Below are positions 7,774 through 18,284 of a DNA stretch of 64,000 nucleotides, piece after piece. Source of the stretch: DASWLF01 sp963768765 (GTDB lineage: Bacteria; Desulfobacterota; Desulfobaccia; Desulfobaccales; 0-14-0-80-60-11). Location of the stretch: contig CAVYJK010000020.1 in NCBI GenBank assembly GCA_963768765.1, forward strand, positions 62,001 through 126,000, written 5' to 3'. The translations under genes and the position numbers were made by a program. Position 1 is the first letter of the stretch. Each line of letters begins with the position of its first letter. A model generated the notes under the pieces. The model did no database searches and was not told where the DNA came from. It saw only the letters and a list, made by a program, of their open reading frames with translations.

Positions 7774-8297
7774 CTTCCCTCCTGTTGCAGGTTTCATTGC
7801 TAGGGGCAGGCCTGAATCAGACCCGTTTGCCCCGATTTAACGCGGGAACCGAGCTTAAAACTTGCCTGAAGGCAGCGGCAGGGAGGCGAGTAGGTCAAGA
7901 TTTTGAGGGGGGGCGTCCAGGTATTTTTTCTTCCAGCAATAGATCAGTAACGGTTAGCGCCTTCCGGTAAATATCCGGTTCCGCCAGAAACTGTTTAGCC
8001 TCAATCTGTCCCTGGTTGAAGTTAAGTTAATCACCCGCGGTCTCATGTCAATATTATCCGGGAGTCTTTCAGGTCTCATGAGGGAACCGCCGGTACGAAC
8101 CCTGAAACGCCCCGGAATATCCAGCGAGATTTCCCGGGTGGGTTTCCTTAAATCAGCGGACGGCATTTTCCCTCTGGATAATTCCTGCAAAGTTCTTAAC
8201 TTTAAGGAGTTAGAGCGGTTCGCCGAGACCTTTACTTTTGCACCGAACATTCCTTAGACTTGCAGACAAAAATTTGAGGCCAAGGAGGTAAACTTAG
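7774..8297. other. Intergenic region, no gene recognised
   Basis: About 520 bp between the divergent Spy-like gene and sodC. Short frames exist on both strands (for example 8045-8257 plus and 7954-8250 minus) but lack convincing ribosome-binding sites and any recognisable protein features. Both promoters must lie here; I see no strong -35/-10 pair. Confidence 0.5.
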
Positions 8298-8819
8298 ATG
8301 ATCGGCAAATTCATGGCAGCGGCATCGGGGTTGATTCTGGCGCTGGTTCTGGGCTGCGGCGAGAGCCCTCCGCCCCCCGCCAAGGCGGTACTGGTGAACG
8401 ACCAGGGACAGAAGGTGGGAGAAGCCACGCTGACGGAAACCCCGCAGGGGGTCAAGATCAGCCTGAAGGTGGAGAACCTGCCTCCCGGGGAGCACGCCTT
8501 CCACATCCATGAGAAAGGCGTTTGCGCCGCTCCCGACTTTCAAAGCGCCGGCGGTCACTTCAACCCCTTCGGCAAGCACCACGGCCTGAAGAATCCCCAG
8601 GGACCCCACGCCGGAGACCTGCCCAATATCACGGTGGGCCCGGACGGCAAAGGCGCCCTGGAAACCGTGGCCACCCTGGTTACCTTGAAACCGGGGAAAA
8701 ATTCCCTGTTTCAGGAGGGCGGGACTTCCCTGGTGATCCATGCCAATCCGGACGACAATATGACGGACCCGGCGGGCAACGCCGGACCCCGTATCGCCTG
8801 CGGTCCCATCACCAGATAA
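8298..8819 (+). CDS. sodC: Cu/Zn superoxide dismutase lipoprotein
   Basis: Converts superoxide to hydrogen peroxide and oxygen in the periplasm or at the membrane. The 173-residue protein has a lipoprotein signal ending in a lipobox (LVLGC, Cys ~20). Copper ligands are visible in HAFHIHEKGVC and the late SLVIHANPDDN; the zinc loop is GGHFNPFGKHHG with PHAGDLPN. The disulfide cysteines (GVC and IAC) and the active-site arginine (GPRIAC) are all present, so it should be active. AAGGAGG lies about 9 nt before the ATG. It appears monocistronic. Confidence 0.95.
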   Translation: MIGKFMAAASGLILALVLGCGESPPPPAKAVLVNDQGQKVGEATLTETPQGVKISLKVENLPPGEHAFHIHEKGVCAAPDFQSAGGHFNPFGKHHGLKNPQGPHAGDLPNITVGPDGKGALETVATLVTLKPGKNSLFQEGGTSLVIHANPDDNMTDPAGNAGPRIACGPITR

Positions 8820-9023
8820 CGGAGTTGATGCAAGTTAAGACCACTCTGGGGTGGCATTTCGCAATTAGTATGACAGTTAAAATCAGGATTTGAGGTGCTC
8901 CCCAAAAATGAGACTGTTATAATGAGAGGCCCCGGGAGATGGAGGAGTGGACCTCATGTGGCAGTCTCGGTTTACGGCGGAAGAGATCATCCGCAAAAAG
9001 CCTTCCGACTTGAGGCAGATAAA

Positions 9024-9311
9024 ATGGTCACGGCCCGTCAGGCCCTTAAAGAGCTGCTCCAGGAAGAAGCCCTGTCCAGCCTGGAGCTTTCCCAGCGGCT
9101 GTCCCTGTCCGAAAAAGAGGTGCTGGAGCACCTGAGCCACATCGCCCGGGCCCCGGGGCCGGGCTATAAATTCCAGATCACCCCTGCGGTGTGCAAAAAC
9201 TGCGGCTTTGCTTTTAAAAAACGGGACCGCTTGACGACGCCGTCCCGCTGCCCCATCTGCCAGCACGAATCCATCCGCCGCCCGCGCTTCGCCCTGGTGG
9301 GTGGGAAGTGA
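9024..9311 (+). CDS. HTH regulator with C-terminal Zn ribbon
   Basis: A 95-residue predicted transcription factor: a winged-helix N-terminal half (ARQALKELLQEEALSSLELS then LSEKEVLEHLSHIAR) and a C-terminal zinc ribbon with CKNCGF and CPICQHE. This matches a small family of archaeal and bacterial HTH-Zn-ribbon proteins of unknown target. The start at ATG 9024 follows TTGAGG by 8 nt; the frame stays open upstream but that part lacks family character. A TATAAT -10 element lies at 8918-8923. Another short frame starting at ATG 8956 behind GGAGG overlaps out of frame; its meaning is unclear. Confidence 0.75.
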   Translation: MVTARQALKELLQEEALSSLELSQRLSLSEKEVLEHLSHIARAPGPGYKFQITPAVCKNCGFAFKKRDRLTTPSRCPICQHESIRRPRFALVGGK

Positions 9312-9324
9312 GACATGCTTTGCG

Positions 9325-9527
9325 GGGGAGGGGGCTAAGGGCACCCGCCCTTACCCCCTTCCCCCGCACCCCCTCCCCCAATCCCTTATTTGTTTGGCCG
9401 GGGAAGTCGAGGCTCTAGCCTCGCCTTCCCCGGCATCTTATGCGGGTTGGGAGGGGGGCTGGGGGGGGAGGGCAGGGACCACTTACGAAAAAGTCCCTGG
9501 CCCTCCCCCCCAAACCTTTCCTGCAAT
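9325..9527. repeat. GC-rich multi-hairpin intergenic element
   Basis: Three stacked inverted repeats: GGGGGAGGGGGCTAAGGG with its complement near 9348-9366; a middle stem GGGGAAGTCGAGGCT/AGCCTCGCCTTCCCC (9400-9432); and an outer stem GGGAGGGGGGCTGGGGGG with GGCCCTCCCCCCCAAACC (9448-9520). It fills the gap between the convergent 9024 gene and glmS and ends just past the glmS stop codon. Related elements lie at 11385, 24935, 49730 and 55555. Confidence 0.75.
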
Positions 9528-9529
9528 CC

Positions 9530-11359
9530 CTACTCCACCGTGACGCTCTTGGCCAGGTTGCGGGGCTGGTCCACGTCGGTGCCCTTGAGGTCCGCCACGT
9601 GGTAGGCCAGTAGTTGCAGGGGCGTCACCAGGACGATGGGGGAGAGTTCCAGGGGCACCGCCGGCACCGGGATGAAGCTCTCCACCCTTTCCTGCACCTG
9701 GTAGTTGTCCGCCTCGGTGAGGGCGATGAGCCGGCCGCCCCGGGCCGCCACTTCCTCGATGTTGCCCTGGATCTTCTCCAGCACCGGGCTGCGGGTAGCC
9801 AGGACCACCACCGGCATCTCCTGGTCGATGAGGGCGATGGGGCCGTGTTTCATCTCCCCGGCGGCGTAGCCCTCGGCGTGGATGTACGAGATTTCCTTGA
9901 GTTTCAGGGCGCCTTCCAGGGCGATGGGGTAGTGCAGGCCCCGGCCCAGGTAGAGAAAGTTCTGGGCATTCATGTAGCGGCGGGCGATCTCCCGAATTTC
10001 GTGGTCCTGATCCAGGGTCTCCTGCACCCAGGTGGGCAGCTTGAGCAGTTCGTTCAAGCGGCGCCGCACTTCGACCCGGGGCAGGCGCTCCAGCCGCCGG
10101 GCCAGAAACAGGGCGATGAGATAAAGGGCCACCAACTGCGTAGTAAAGGCCTTGGTGGAGGCCACCCCGATCTCCGGGCCGGCGTGGGTGTAAAACACGC
10201 TGTCGGCCTCCCGGGCGATGCTGGAGCCCACCGCGTTGACGATGGCCAGGCTCTTGGCCCGCAACTCTTTGCCGGCATTGAGGCCCGCCCGGGTGTCCGC
10301 GGTCTCCCCGGACTGGGAAATGGGAATGAGCAGGGTCTGGGCGTCCACCAGGGGGTTCCGGTAGCGGAACTCGCTGCCCAGGTCCACTTCCACCGGGATG
10401 CGGCACAGGGCCTCGATGAGGTGCTTGCCCACCATGGCGGCGTGATACGAGGTGCCGCACGCCACCAGAAAGATCTTCTTCAGCCCTTTGATATCTTCGG
10501 CGCTCAGAGAAATCTCCGGCAGCATCACCTCTCCCTGGTCCGGGTCGATGCGGCCCCGGAAGGTGTCGATGAGGGCCCGGGGCTGCTCGAAGATCTCCTT
10601 TTGCATGAAATGCTTGTAGCCCGCCTTTTCGGCCATGGCCGGGCTCCAGGTGATGGTGTGCACCGGGCGCTCCACCTTCTGGCCCTCCCGGTTGAGGAGG
10701 AGGCAGTCGCCGTCCCGCACCACCACCAGGTCGTGGTCTTCCAGGAAGATCACCCGGCGGGTATAGGGAAGGATGGCGGGAATGTCCGAGGCCAGGAAGT
10801 ACTCCCCCTCCCCCAGGCCCAGGATCAGGGGACTCTCTTTGCGGGCCGCCACCAGCATCCGGGGCTCGCTGGCGTTGACCATGGCCAGGGCGTAGGACCC
10901 CCGGATGGCCGCCAGAGTCAGTTGCACCGCTTCCAGGTATTCGGCCCCCTGGCTCAGGTATTTGACGACCAGGTGGGAGATGATCTCGGTGTCCGTCTCC
11001 GAAGCGAAGCGGTGGCCTTCCTTGATGAGCTGTTCCTTGAGCTCCAGGTAGTTTTCGATGATACCGTTGTGCACCACCGCGATGGAGCCCACCATGTGGG
11101 GGTGGGCGTTGGTCTCGGAGGGCCGCCCGTGGGTGGCCCAGCGGGTGTGCCCGATGCCCACCTGCCCAGGCAGGGGGTCCCGGCGCACCAGCTTTTCCAG
11201 TTCGATGAGCTTCCCCAGGCTGCGCCGGATGGACAGGCCATGGTCGCTGATGACCGCCATCCCGGCCGAATCATAGCCCCGGTACTCCAGGCGTTTCAGA
11301 CCGTCCAGGATGATGGGCATGGCCTCCTGGGGCCCCAGATAACCGATGATGCCGCACAT
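9530..11359 (-). CDS. glmS: Glutamine--fructose-6-phosphate aminotransferase
   Basis: Makes glucosamine-6-phosphate from fructose-6-phosphate and glutamine, the entry step to UDP-GlcNAc for peptidoglycan and lipopolysaccharide. The 609 residues are full length. The N-terminal glutaminase domain begins MCGIIGYLG with the nucleophilic Cys immediately after Met, followed by GIGHTRWATHG and NGIIENY. Two SIS sugar-isomerase domains follow, with ACGTSYHAAMVGK, SQSGETADTRAG and the C-terminal LAKSVTVE. It lies downstream of glmU on the same strand with a GC-rich hairpin element between. No glmS ribozyme is apparent upstream. Confidence 0.97.
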   Translation of the reverse strand: MCGIIGYLGPQEAMPIILDGLKRLEYRGYDSAGMAVISDHGLSIRRSLGKLIELEKLVRRDPLPGQVGIGHTRWATHGRPSETNAHPHMVGSIAVVHNGIIENYLELKEQLIKEGHRFASETDTEIISHLVVKYLSQGAEYLEAVQLTLAAIRGSYALAMVNASEPRMLVAARKESPLILGLGEGEYFLASDIPAILPYTRRVIFLEDHDLVVVRDGDCLLLNREGQKVERPVHTITWSPAMAEKAGYKHFMQKEIFEQPRALIDTFRGRIDPDQGEVMLPEISLSAEDIKGLKKIFLVACGTSYHAAMVGKHLIEALCRIPVEVDLGSEFRYRNPLVDAQTLLIPISQSGETADTRAGLNAGKELRAKSLAIVNAVGSSIAREADSVFYTHAGPEIGVASTKAFTTQLVALYLIALFLARRLERLPRVEVRRRLNELLKLPTWVQETLDQDHEIREIARRYMNAQNFLYLGRGLHYPIALEGALKLKEISYIHAEGYAAGEMKHGPIALIDQEMPVVVLATRSPVLEKIQGNIEEVAARGGRLIALTEADNYQVQERVESFIPVPAVPLELSPIVLVTPLQLLAYHVADLKGTDVDQPRNLAKSVTVE

Positions 11360-11384
11360 AAGTTCCTCGGTTGAGAGATGATTT

Positions 11385-11605
11385 TGTGGGGAAGGGGGCT
11401 AAGGGTTTTTTGTAAAGGGCCCTTACCCCCTCCCCCACTCCCCCTCCCCCATTCCCTTAAGGAGCCAAAATTATCCGGGAAAGGCCGAGCCACAGTCGCT
11501 CGCCTTCCCCGATCCCTTATGGGGGTTGGGAGGGGGGCTTGGGGGGAGGGCAGGGAGCCAGTGGCACAGGCGTCTCGCCTGTGGAATCCCCTGGCCCTCC
11601 CCCCA
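11385..11605. repeat. GC-rich multi-hairpin intergenic element
   Basis: Same architecture as the element at 9325: a first stem GGGGAAGGGGGCTAAGGG/CCCTTACCCCCTCCCC, a variable middle part (GGGAAAGGCGAGC-like), and an outer stem GGGAGGGGGGCTTGGGGGG with CTGGCCCTCCCCCC. A CACAGGCG/CGCCTGTG palindrome sits in the distal loop. It abuts the glmU stop codon and separates glmU from glmS. Confidence 0.75.
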
Positions 11606-11609
11606 TAAG

Positions 11610-13003
11610 TTACTCCTTCTTTTTGCCGTGGAGCAGCCGCTCCAGGTTCACCTGGCGGGCCCGGGAGATGCCCAGCTTGCCCGGCGGCACGTCCCTGGTG
11701 ATGGTGGAGCCGGCGCCCGACGTAGGCCCCGGCGCCGATGGTCACCGGCGCCACCAGGGCGGTGTTGCTGCCGATGAAGGCCCCTTCCTCGATGATGGTC
11801 TGGTACTTGTGGACGCCGTCATAGTTGCAGGTGATGGTGCCGGCGCCCACGTTGGTGCCGGCCCCCACCTCCGCGTCCCCCAGGTAGGTGAGGTGGTTGG
11901 CCTTGACGCCTTCGTGGAGCACCGATTTTTTCACTTCCACGAAGTTGCCCACCCGGGCGCCTTCCCGCAAGTCGCTCAAGGGCCGCAGATGCGAGTAGGG
12001 CCCCACCTGCACCCCCGGCGCCAGGCGGGACTCATCGATGACGCTGCCCATCTTCACCAGGACGTTAGCCGCCAGGTGGGAGTCGCTGATCTTGACGTTG
12101 GGCTCGATGAGGCAGTTCTCGCCTACGCTCGTGCGCCCCTGAAGGTAGACGTTGGGGTAAATGACGGTGTCCCGGCCGATCTGCACCTTAGGGCCGATGT
12201 AGGCGGCCTCCGGGTCCACCAGGGTAACCCCGCCGGCCATGTGCCGGGCATTGATGGCCCGCTTCACCGTCTGGGTGGCCTGAGCCAGCTCGGCCCGGCT
12301 GTTGATGCCCAGGAGGTTTTCCGGGTCCGGGTCCACCAGAGCTTCCACCCCCCGGCCCTGCTCCCGGGCGATGTGGATCAGGTCGGTAAGATAGATTTCG
12401 CCGGTGACCGGGCTTGGGGGAATCAGGTCTAACGCCTGCCGCAGGAAGGCCCCGTCGAAGCAGTAGGCCCCGGTATTGATCTCCCGGATCGCCAGGATAT
12501 CGGGCCGGCCCTTGGAGTCCTTGACCTGCAGCACCGCCTCCACCCGGCCGTGTTGGTCCCGGACCACCCGGCCGTAATGGGCGCCGTCCGGGAGTTCAAT
12601 CGTCTGCACGGTGATGGCCGCGCCGGTCCTGGCATATAATTGGTGAAGAGCCTGAATGCTTTCTTTGGAAATCAAGGGCGCATCGCCGCACAGCACCATG
12701 ACGGTGCGTGTCTCAGAGGACAGGGCGGGCATGGCCACCTGCACCGCGTGGCCGGTGCCCAACTGGGGCTCTTGTATGACGAAGCGCACCCCGTAATCCT
12801 TCAGCGCCTCTTTAACCTGCTTCGGCCAGGTAGCCCACCACCACCACGATGTCCTGCACCCCCAGGTCCTTCAGGGTGTCCAGGAGGTAGGCGATCATAG
12901 GCCGCCCCAAAATCTCATGCAAGACCTTGGGCTTACTGGACTTCATCCGGGTGCCCTGCCCCGCGGCCAGGACAATGGCGGTGATGTTAGACGCAAGGCT
13001 CAT
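11610..13003 (-). CDS. glmU: Bifunctional GlmU (two frameshifts in this sequence)
   Basis: GlmU acetylates glucosamine-1-phosphate and then transfers UMP to give UDP-GlcNAc. The N-terminal uridylyltransferase begins IVLAAGQGTRMKSSKPKVLH; the C-terminal left-handed beta-helix carries hexapeptide repeats and NVGAGTITCNYDG. Two single-base insertions break the frame: one near 12815-12821 (after GYLAE) and one in the CCC run at 11716-11718 (after GAGAYVG). Removing both gives a continuous 463-residue protein ending RLLHGKKKE, a normal length. Because GlmU is essential and all key blocks are intact, sequencing error is the likelier cause. It is upstream of glmS, its pathway partner. Confidence 0.9.
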
Positions 13004-13062
13004 TTCTTTAATTTCCCTTTAGTTCAAGCTAATTGGCCAGCCCTAAGAGGGGCTGGAATGGG

Positions 13063-15373
13063 TTAATGTCCTGGCTTTGGGTGAAACAGATACCGCCAAA
13101 GGAAAAATTCGGTGTACGGAGAATCATCCGTAATCAAAGCTCCATCCCTACTGATTCTCTCTAGCTTACCATTATCCCAGAGTAACATTTGGAAAAGCTT
13201 CTGAGGAGTGGTGCAGGACTCGTCATATTCCCGCAAGTCCTTAAGAATGGCAGGGTTGGCAAAAGCCCTCTCCACATTATGCCGGAAGTCATTTTCTGAG
13301 ATCTCCTTCATGGTCCCCAGGAGGTAATAGCCCCAGTTGCGGGGACCAACATACACCCGGGTATGCGGGAAAACCGAATGGAAGGTTCTCAGAAGGCTTT
13401 TCACTTCGTCTTCACGTCCCCCGGGAAACCACAGGCACATGACGCCTTCCGGGGTTAAGCGTTCTTTGCATAATTGAAAGAATTCCTGGGCATAAAGATT
13501 AACGGTGCCAGCGCTGTATATGGGAGGGGCTGGATCAACTGTAATGATATCGTATTTCTTCGGAGATAGCAGAATATAGTTACGCCCATCGTTTACCAGG
13601 GCATGAACATATTGCCTTTTTAAAATTTCAGGTCCTTTCTCATGGTAGTACCCGAAGAGTTCATAGGTTTCCGGAACCAGCTCTACCGTGGTAATATTCA
13701 AATTCGGATATACAATCCCCGACTTAAGCACCGTACCCATGCCAAAACATATTATTAACATCTCTTGAGGTGGCTTGTTGGTATACATGATCGGGAGGTG
13801 AGTCAACAATTTTGTTTCGGTACATAACACGGTCATCCCCACCCCGTTTATCCATAATGACTTACTATTATCTATTGAAAAAGCCGTAACCGTCCCTTCT
13901 ATGCCTTCCTTATTAAAGAATATTTCGTAAGGACAATTTACCTTCCTGGCGCACGCGGATTGCCAGCTTTTTTTGATTCTCAATTCTATGGTGGATAAGA
14001 AGGGGTCTTTGCCCCTAACCTGGAAAATCAACAAAGCTAAAATGGGGACTGCAGCCAGGTAACAAATCTTGGTGCGCCTGGAACTGGAGGTCTCCAGCCA
14101 TAAGAGCAGCAAACCCAGTCCCACATTCAGCAAAGCAAGCAAAACCACCGCATTAGTGGATCCCCAGCCGGGAATTAACCAGAACCCTGCCAGCAATGCG
14201 CCCAGAATACTGCCGATGGTATTGGCGCTATACAGCCAGCCCACCGATGAACCAGCCCCGGATACATTTTTCGCATAACAAACGCTGGCTGTGGGGAAGA
14301 TCATGCCGAAAATAAAGGTTAAAGGGAAAACAATGGCCACGGTCCCGCCCAGCATGCCCAATCGACCCAATGCCGTATTCAAAGAGAAATCAAAAACCGG
14401 AAACAGATAAAGATTGACGATTGATAAAAAACCAATCACTAACTCCAATACACCGAAGACCACCAGGGGGCGGACTAATTTATCCACCATATTCCTCATG
14501 AAGATGCTGCCCAGAGCGATCCCTGCCAAAAACACGGCCAGCATCCCGGAGAACGCGTAGATGGAAGTTTCAAGAAACAAGATAAGCTGGCGGGTCCAGA
14601 TAACTTCATAAGCCAGGGAGGTAAAACCGCTGATAATGAAAGCCACCAATACCACTCTGCGAACTATTGTCCGAGTAAGGGGAGATTTTCCGGTCCATTT
14701 CTTCAGGGGAGGTAAGGGTGGGCTGCTCCTCGATTGGAATTTGTTTCTGGTTAATGACGTAAGCAAGGATCGCCACCAGGAAATTGAGAAATACACCGAG
14801 AAGAATAGTCCGATATTCCCCCAACAATTCGAGGGTTATGAAACCGCTTATTATTACACCAAATACCGCCCCAAAGGTGTTAATCCCATATAAGAGACTA
14901 AAACCCCTGCCAAACAAAATGCCTCGCCTAACCAACCAGCTGGTTAATATAGGCAATGTCCCTCCCATCATTGTGGTGGGCAAAAGTAAAGCCAGGAAGC
15001 AGATGAGCGTTCTAAGAACAGTAATCAATAATTGATTTTCACCGCTGAGGGCATAAACGTATTTATAAATGGGGATGGAGACCGTGAAAATTATGGGAAC
15101 CAGCAGAGCGGTGGCGCCGACCAAGAATTCCAACATGGCATATACCCTCAGGGGATCATCCCTTCTATCGATGAACCTCCCAAATAGAAAGCTCCCCAGG
15201 GCCAACCCTGCCATAAACGCCGCCACCACAGTCGAAGTTGCATAAATGGTTACACCCATGATCCTGGCCAACATTCTGAGCCATACCACTTCATAAATCA
15301 GACCACTAATCCCACTACCGAAAAAAATAAAATAAATGAAGTAAATGCCTCTCTTGTGGGACATCCCTGCCAC
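13063..15373 (-). CDS. Membrane spermidine-synthase-like protein (one frameshift)
   Basis: Two overlapping frames (14606-15373 and 13063-14796) give one ~769-residue protein after removing one base between about 14640 and 14740. The first ~480 residues hold many transmembrane helices in two homologous halves, each opening with SG(I/F)(S/T)(G/S)L(I/A)YEV(V/I)W. The C-terminal part is a methyltransferase-fold domain like spermidine synthase (ICFGMGTVLKSG, then YDIITVDPAPP). Fused membrane/spermidine-synthase-like proteins are widespread, but their substrate is usually unknown and polyamine synthesis should not be assumed. Base composition is more AT-rich than the flanking operons. Confidence 0.75.
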
Positions 15374-15477
15374 CCCTCAAGGCGCTCAATTGCCTGGATT
15401 AATTAATAGCAGTTTTTAACCATCAAACTAACGGTTATTCCGACAAAACTTTATCAGACTTTGCCCCAAAAAGGAAA

Positions 15478-15510
15478 GGCAAGCTCAGAAAAACCAAGCT
15501 TGCCTTTTTT
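15478..15510. terminator. Bidirectional intrinsic terminator after atpC
   Basis: GGCAAGCT (15478-15485) and AGCTTGCC (15497-15504) form an 8-bp stem with an 11-nt loop. T-rich runs lie on both sides: TTTTTT on the plus strand and TTTCCTTTTT on the minus strand. It sits about 25 bp after the atpC stop and would end the atp transcript. Confidence 0.8.
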
Positions 15511-15532
15511 ATATAATCTGCCTAAGGATTGA

Positions 15533-15940
15533 TTAGCGGCCGGCCACCTTGGCGCGCACCAGGGAGCGGCGCAGGGCGGCTTCGGCCCGGACCCAGTCGA
15601 CGTCCGCGGCCTTGCCGGCGGCCAGGCGTTTCTCGGCCCGTTCCTGGGCCCGCCGGGCCCGTTCGATGTCGATCTCCCGGCCCAGTTCCGCGGCTTCGGC
15701 CACGATGGTGACCTTGGCGCCGGTGACTTCGGCAAAGCCGCCGCTCACCGCCAGGTACTCGGTTTTGCCGCCGGCCTTGTAGTACATCTCGCCGATTTCG
15801 AGAGCGCTCAGGAAGGGGATGTGGCCCACCAGGACGCCGAACTGGCCCTCCACCCCGGGGCACACCACCACGTCGGCCTCGGTGGACAGCACCAGGCGGT
15901 CGGGAGTAACCACCTCCAATAGGAGTTGTTTTTCTGCCAT
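15533..15940 (-). CDS. atpC: ATP synthase subunit epsilon
   Basis: The F1 central-stalk subunit that couples rotor to catalytic head and regulates ATP hydrolysis. The N-terminal beta-sandwich (LLLEVVTPDRLVLSTEADVV, GVLVGHIPFLSAL) is followed by the C-terminal helical hairpin (AELGREIDIERARRAQERAE, residues ~85-135). I choose ATG 15938-15940 (135 residues) because GGGGGA lies about 10 nt upstream; a TTG three codons earlier is possible. It is the last gene of the atp operon, 21 bp after atpD, with a terminator following. Confidence 0.95.
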   Translation of the reverse strand: MAEKQLLLEVVTPDRLVLSTEADVVVCPGVEGQFGVLVGHIPFLSALEIGEMYYKAGGKTEYLAVSGGFAEVTGAKVTIVAEAAELGREIDIERARRAQERAEKRLAAGKAADVDWVRAEAALRRSLVRAKVAGR

Positions 15941-15961
15941 GGGCTTCAAGTCCCCCCTGCC

Positions 15962-17370
<1,409 letters not shown>

Positions 17371-17399
17371 TGTCTAAAAATCCTCCTCATCCGGGCGGC

Positions 17400-18269
17400 T
17401 TAGCCCTTCAGGGCTTCAGCCCCGCCCACGATATCCATCAATTCTTTGGTAATGGCCGCCTGCCGGGCCTTGTTCATCACCAGGGTAAGCTGCGTAATCA
17501 TTTCCTTACAGTTGCTTTGGGCGTTATCCATGGCGGTCATGCGGGCCGCGTGCTCGCTGGCGGAGTTCTCCAGAAAGCCATGGTACACCAGCACGTTGAT
17601 ATACTTGGGCAGCAGGTACTCCAGGAACTGCTCCATGGGCGGCTCGAAGAGATACTCCATGCTGGGAGCCTCTGCCGCCGCTTCCCCGGGTTGGATGGGC
17701 AGGAGTTGCACCAAACGCGGGCGCTGGAGCACCATATTGATGAAATTGGCGTGGATCAAGTGTACTTCCTGGACGTCGCCGGTGGTAAAGACGCTCATGA
17801 TCTCCCGGGCCACCGTCACTGCGTTGGAAAAGTCGAACTTATTCCAGACGTCCACGTATTGGGCCAACATCTCCCGTTTGCGCCGCCGGAAGAAATCCCG
17901 GCCTTTGCGGCCCACGCAGATGAGAGCGACTTCGATACCCGCGGCCTCTTTTTCCCGGATGAACTTCACCGCGGTGTTGACCAGGTTGACGTTGAAGCTG
18001 CCGCACAGACCCCGGTCGGCGGTCATCAACACCAACCCCACCTTGGTCACTTCCGGGGCCTGCTGGAAGAAGGGGTGGATCTCCGGTTCCACCCGGCCGG
18101 CCATATTGCCCAACATCATGGAGAAGGCCTGGGCGTAAGGCCGAAACCCCTCCATGCGCTGTTGGGCCCCCCGCAACTTCGCGGCAGCGACCATGTTCAT
18201 GGCCTTGGTGATCTGCTGGGTCTTCTTGACCGCCCCGATCTTGCGTCTGATATCTCGTAGGGTCGCCAT
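17400..18269 (-). CDS. atpG: ATP synthase subunit gamma
   Basis: The rotating central shaft of F1. The 289 residues start with the conserved N-terminal helix MATLRDIRRKIGAVKKTQQI and TKAMNMVAAAKL, continue through the Rossmann-like domain (LMTADRGLCGSFN), and end in the C-terminal helix MTAMDNAQSNCKEMI with LVMNKARQAAITKELMDIVG. Full length and intact. It lies 15 bp after atpA and 29 bp before atpD in the atp operon. Confidence 0.97.
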   Translation of the reverse strand: MATLRDIRRKIGAVKKTQQITKAMNMVAAAKLRGAQQRMEGFRPYAQAFSMMLGNMAGRVEPEIHPFFQQAPEVTKVGLVLMTADRGLCGSFNVNLVNTAVKFIREKEAAGIEVALICVGRKGRDFFRRRKREMLAQYVDVWNKFDFSNAVTVAREIMSVFTTGDVQEVHLIHANFINMVLQRPRLVQLLPIQPGEAAAEAPSMEYLFEPPMEQFLEYLLPKYINVLVYHGFLENSASEHAARMTAMDNAQSNCKEMITQLTLVMNKARQAAITKELMDIVGGAEALKG

Positions 18270-18284
18270 CCTTATCCCCCGGTA

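Noticed and set aside
7954..8257. Short genes between the Spy-like gene and sodC
   Set aside because: Overlapping frames on both strands, no ribosome-binding sites and no protein features; treated as non-coding.
8895..9023. Longer N-terminus for the HTH/Zn-ribbon protein
   Set aside because: The extra 43 residues have no family resemblance and include the likely promoter region; ATG 9024 has its own GAGG.
9614..11374. 586-codon plus-strand frame opposite glmS
   Set aside because: Same antisense composition effect; glmS is unmistakable on the other strand.
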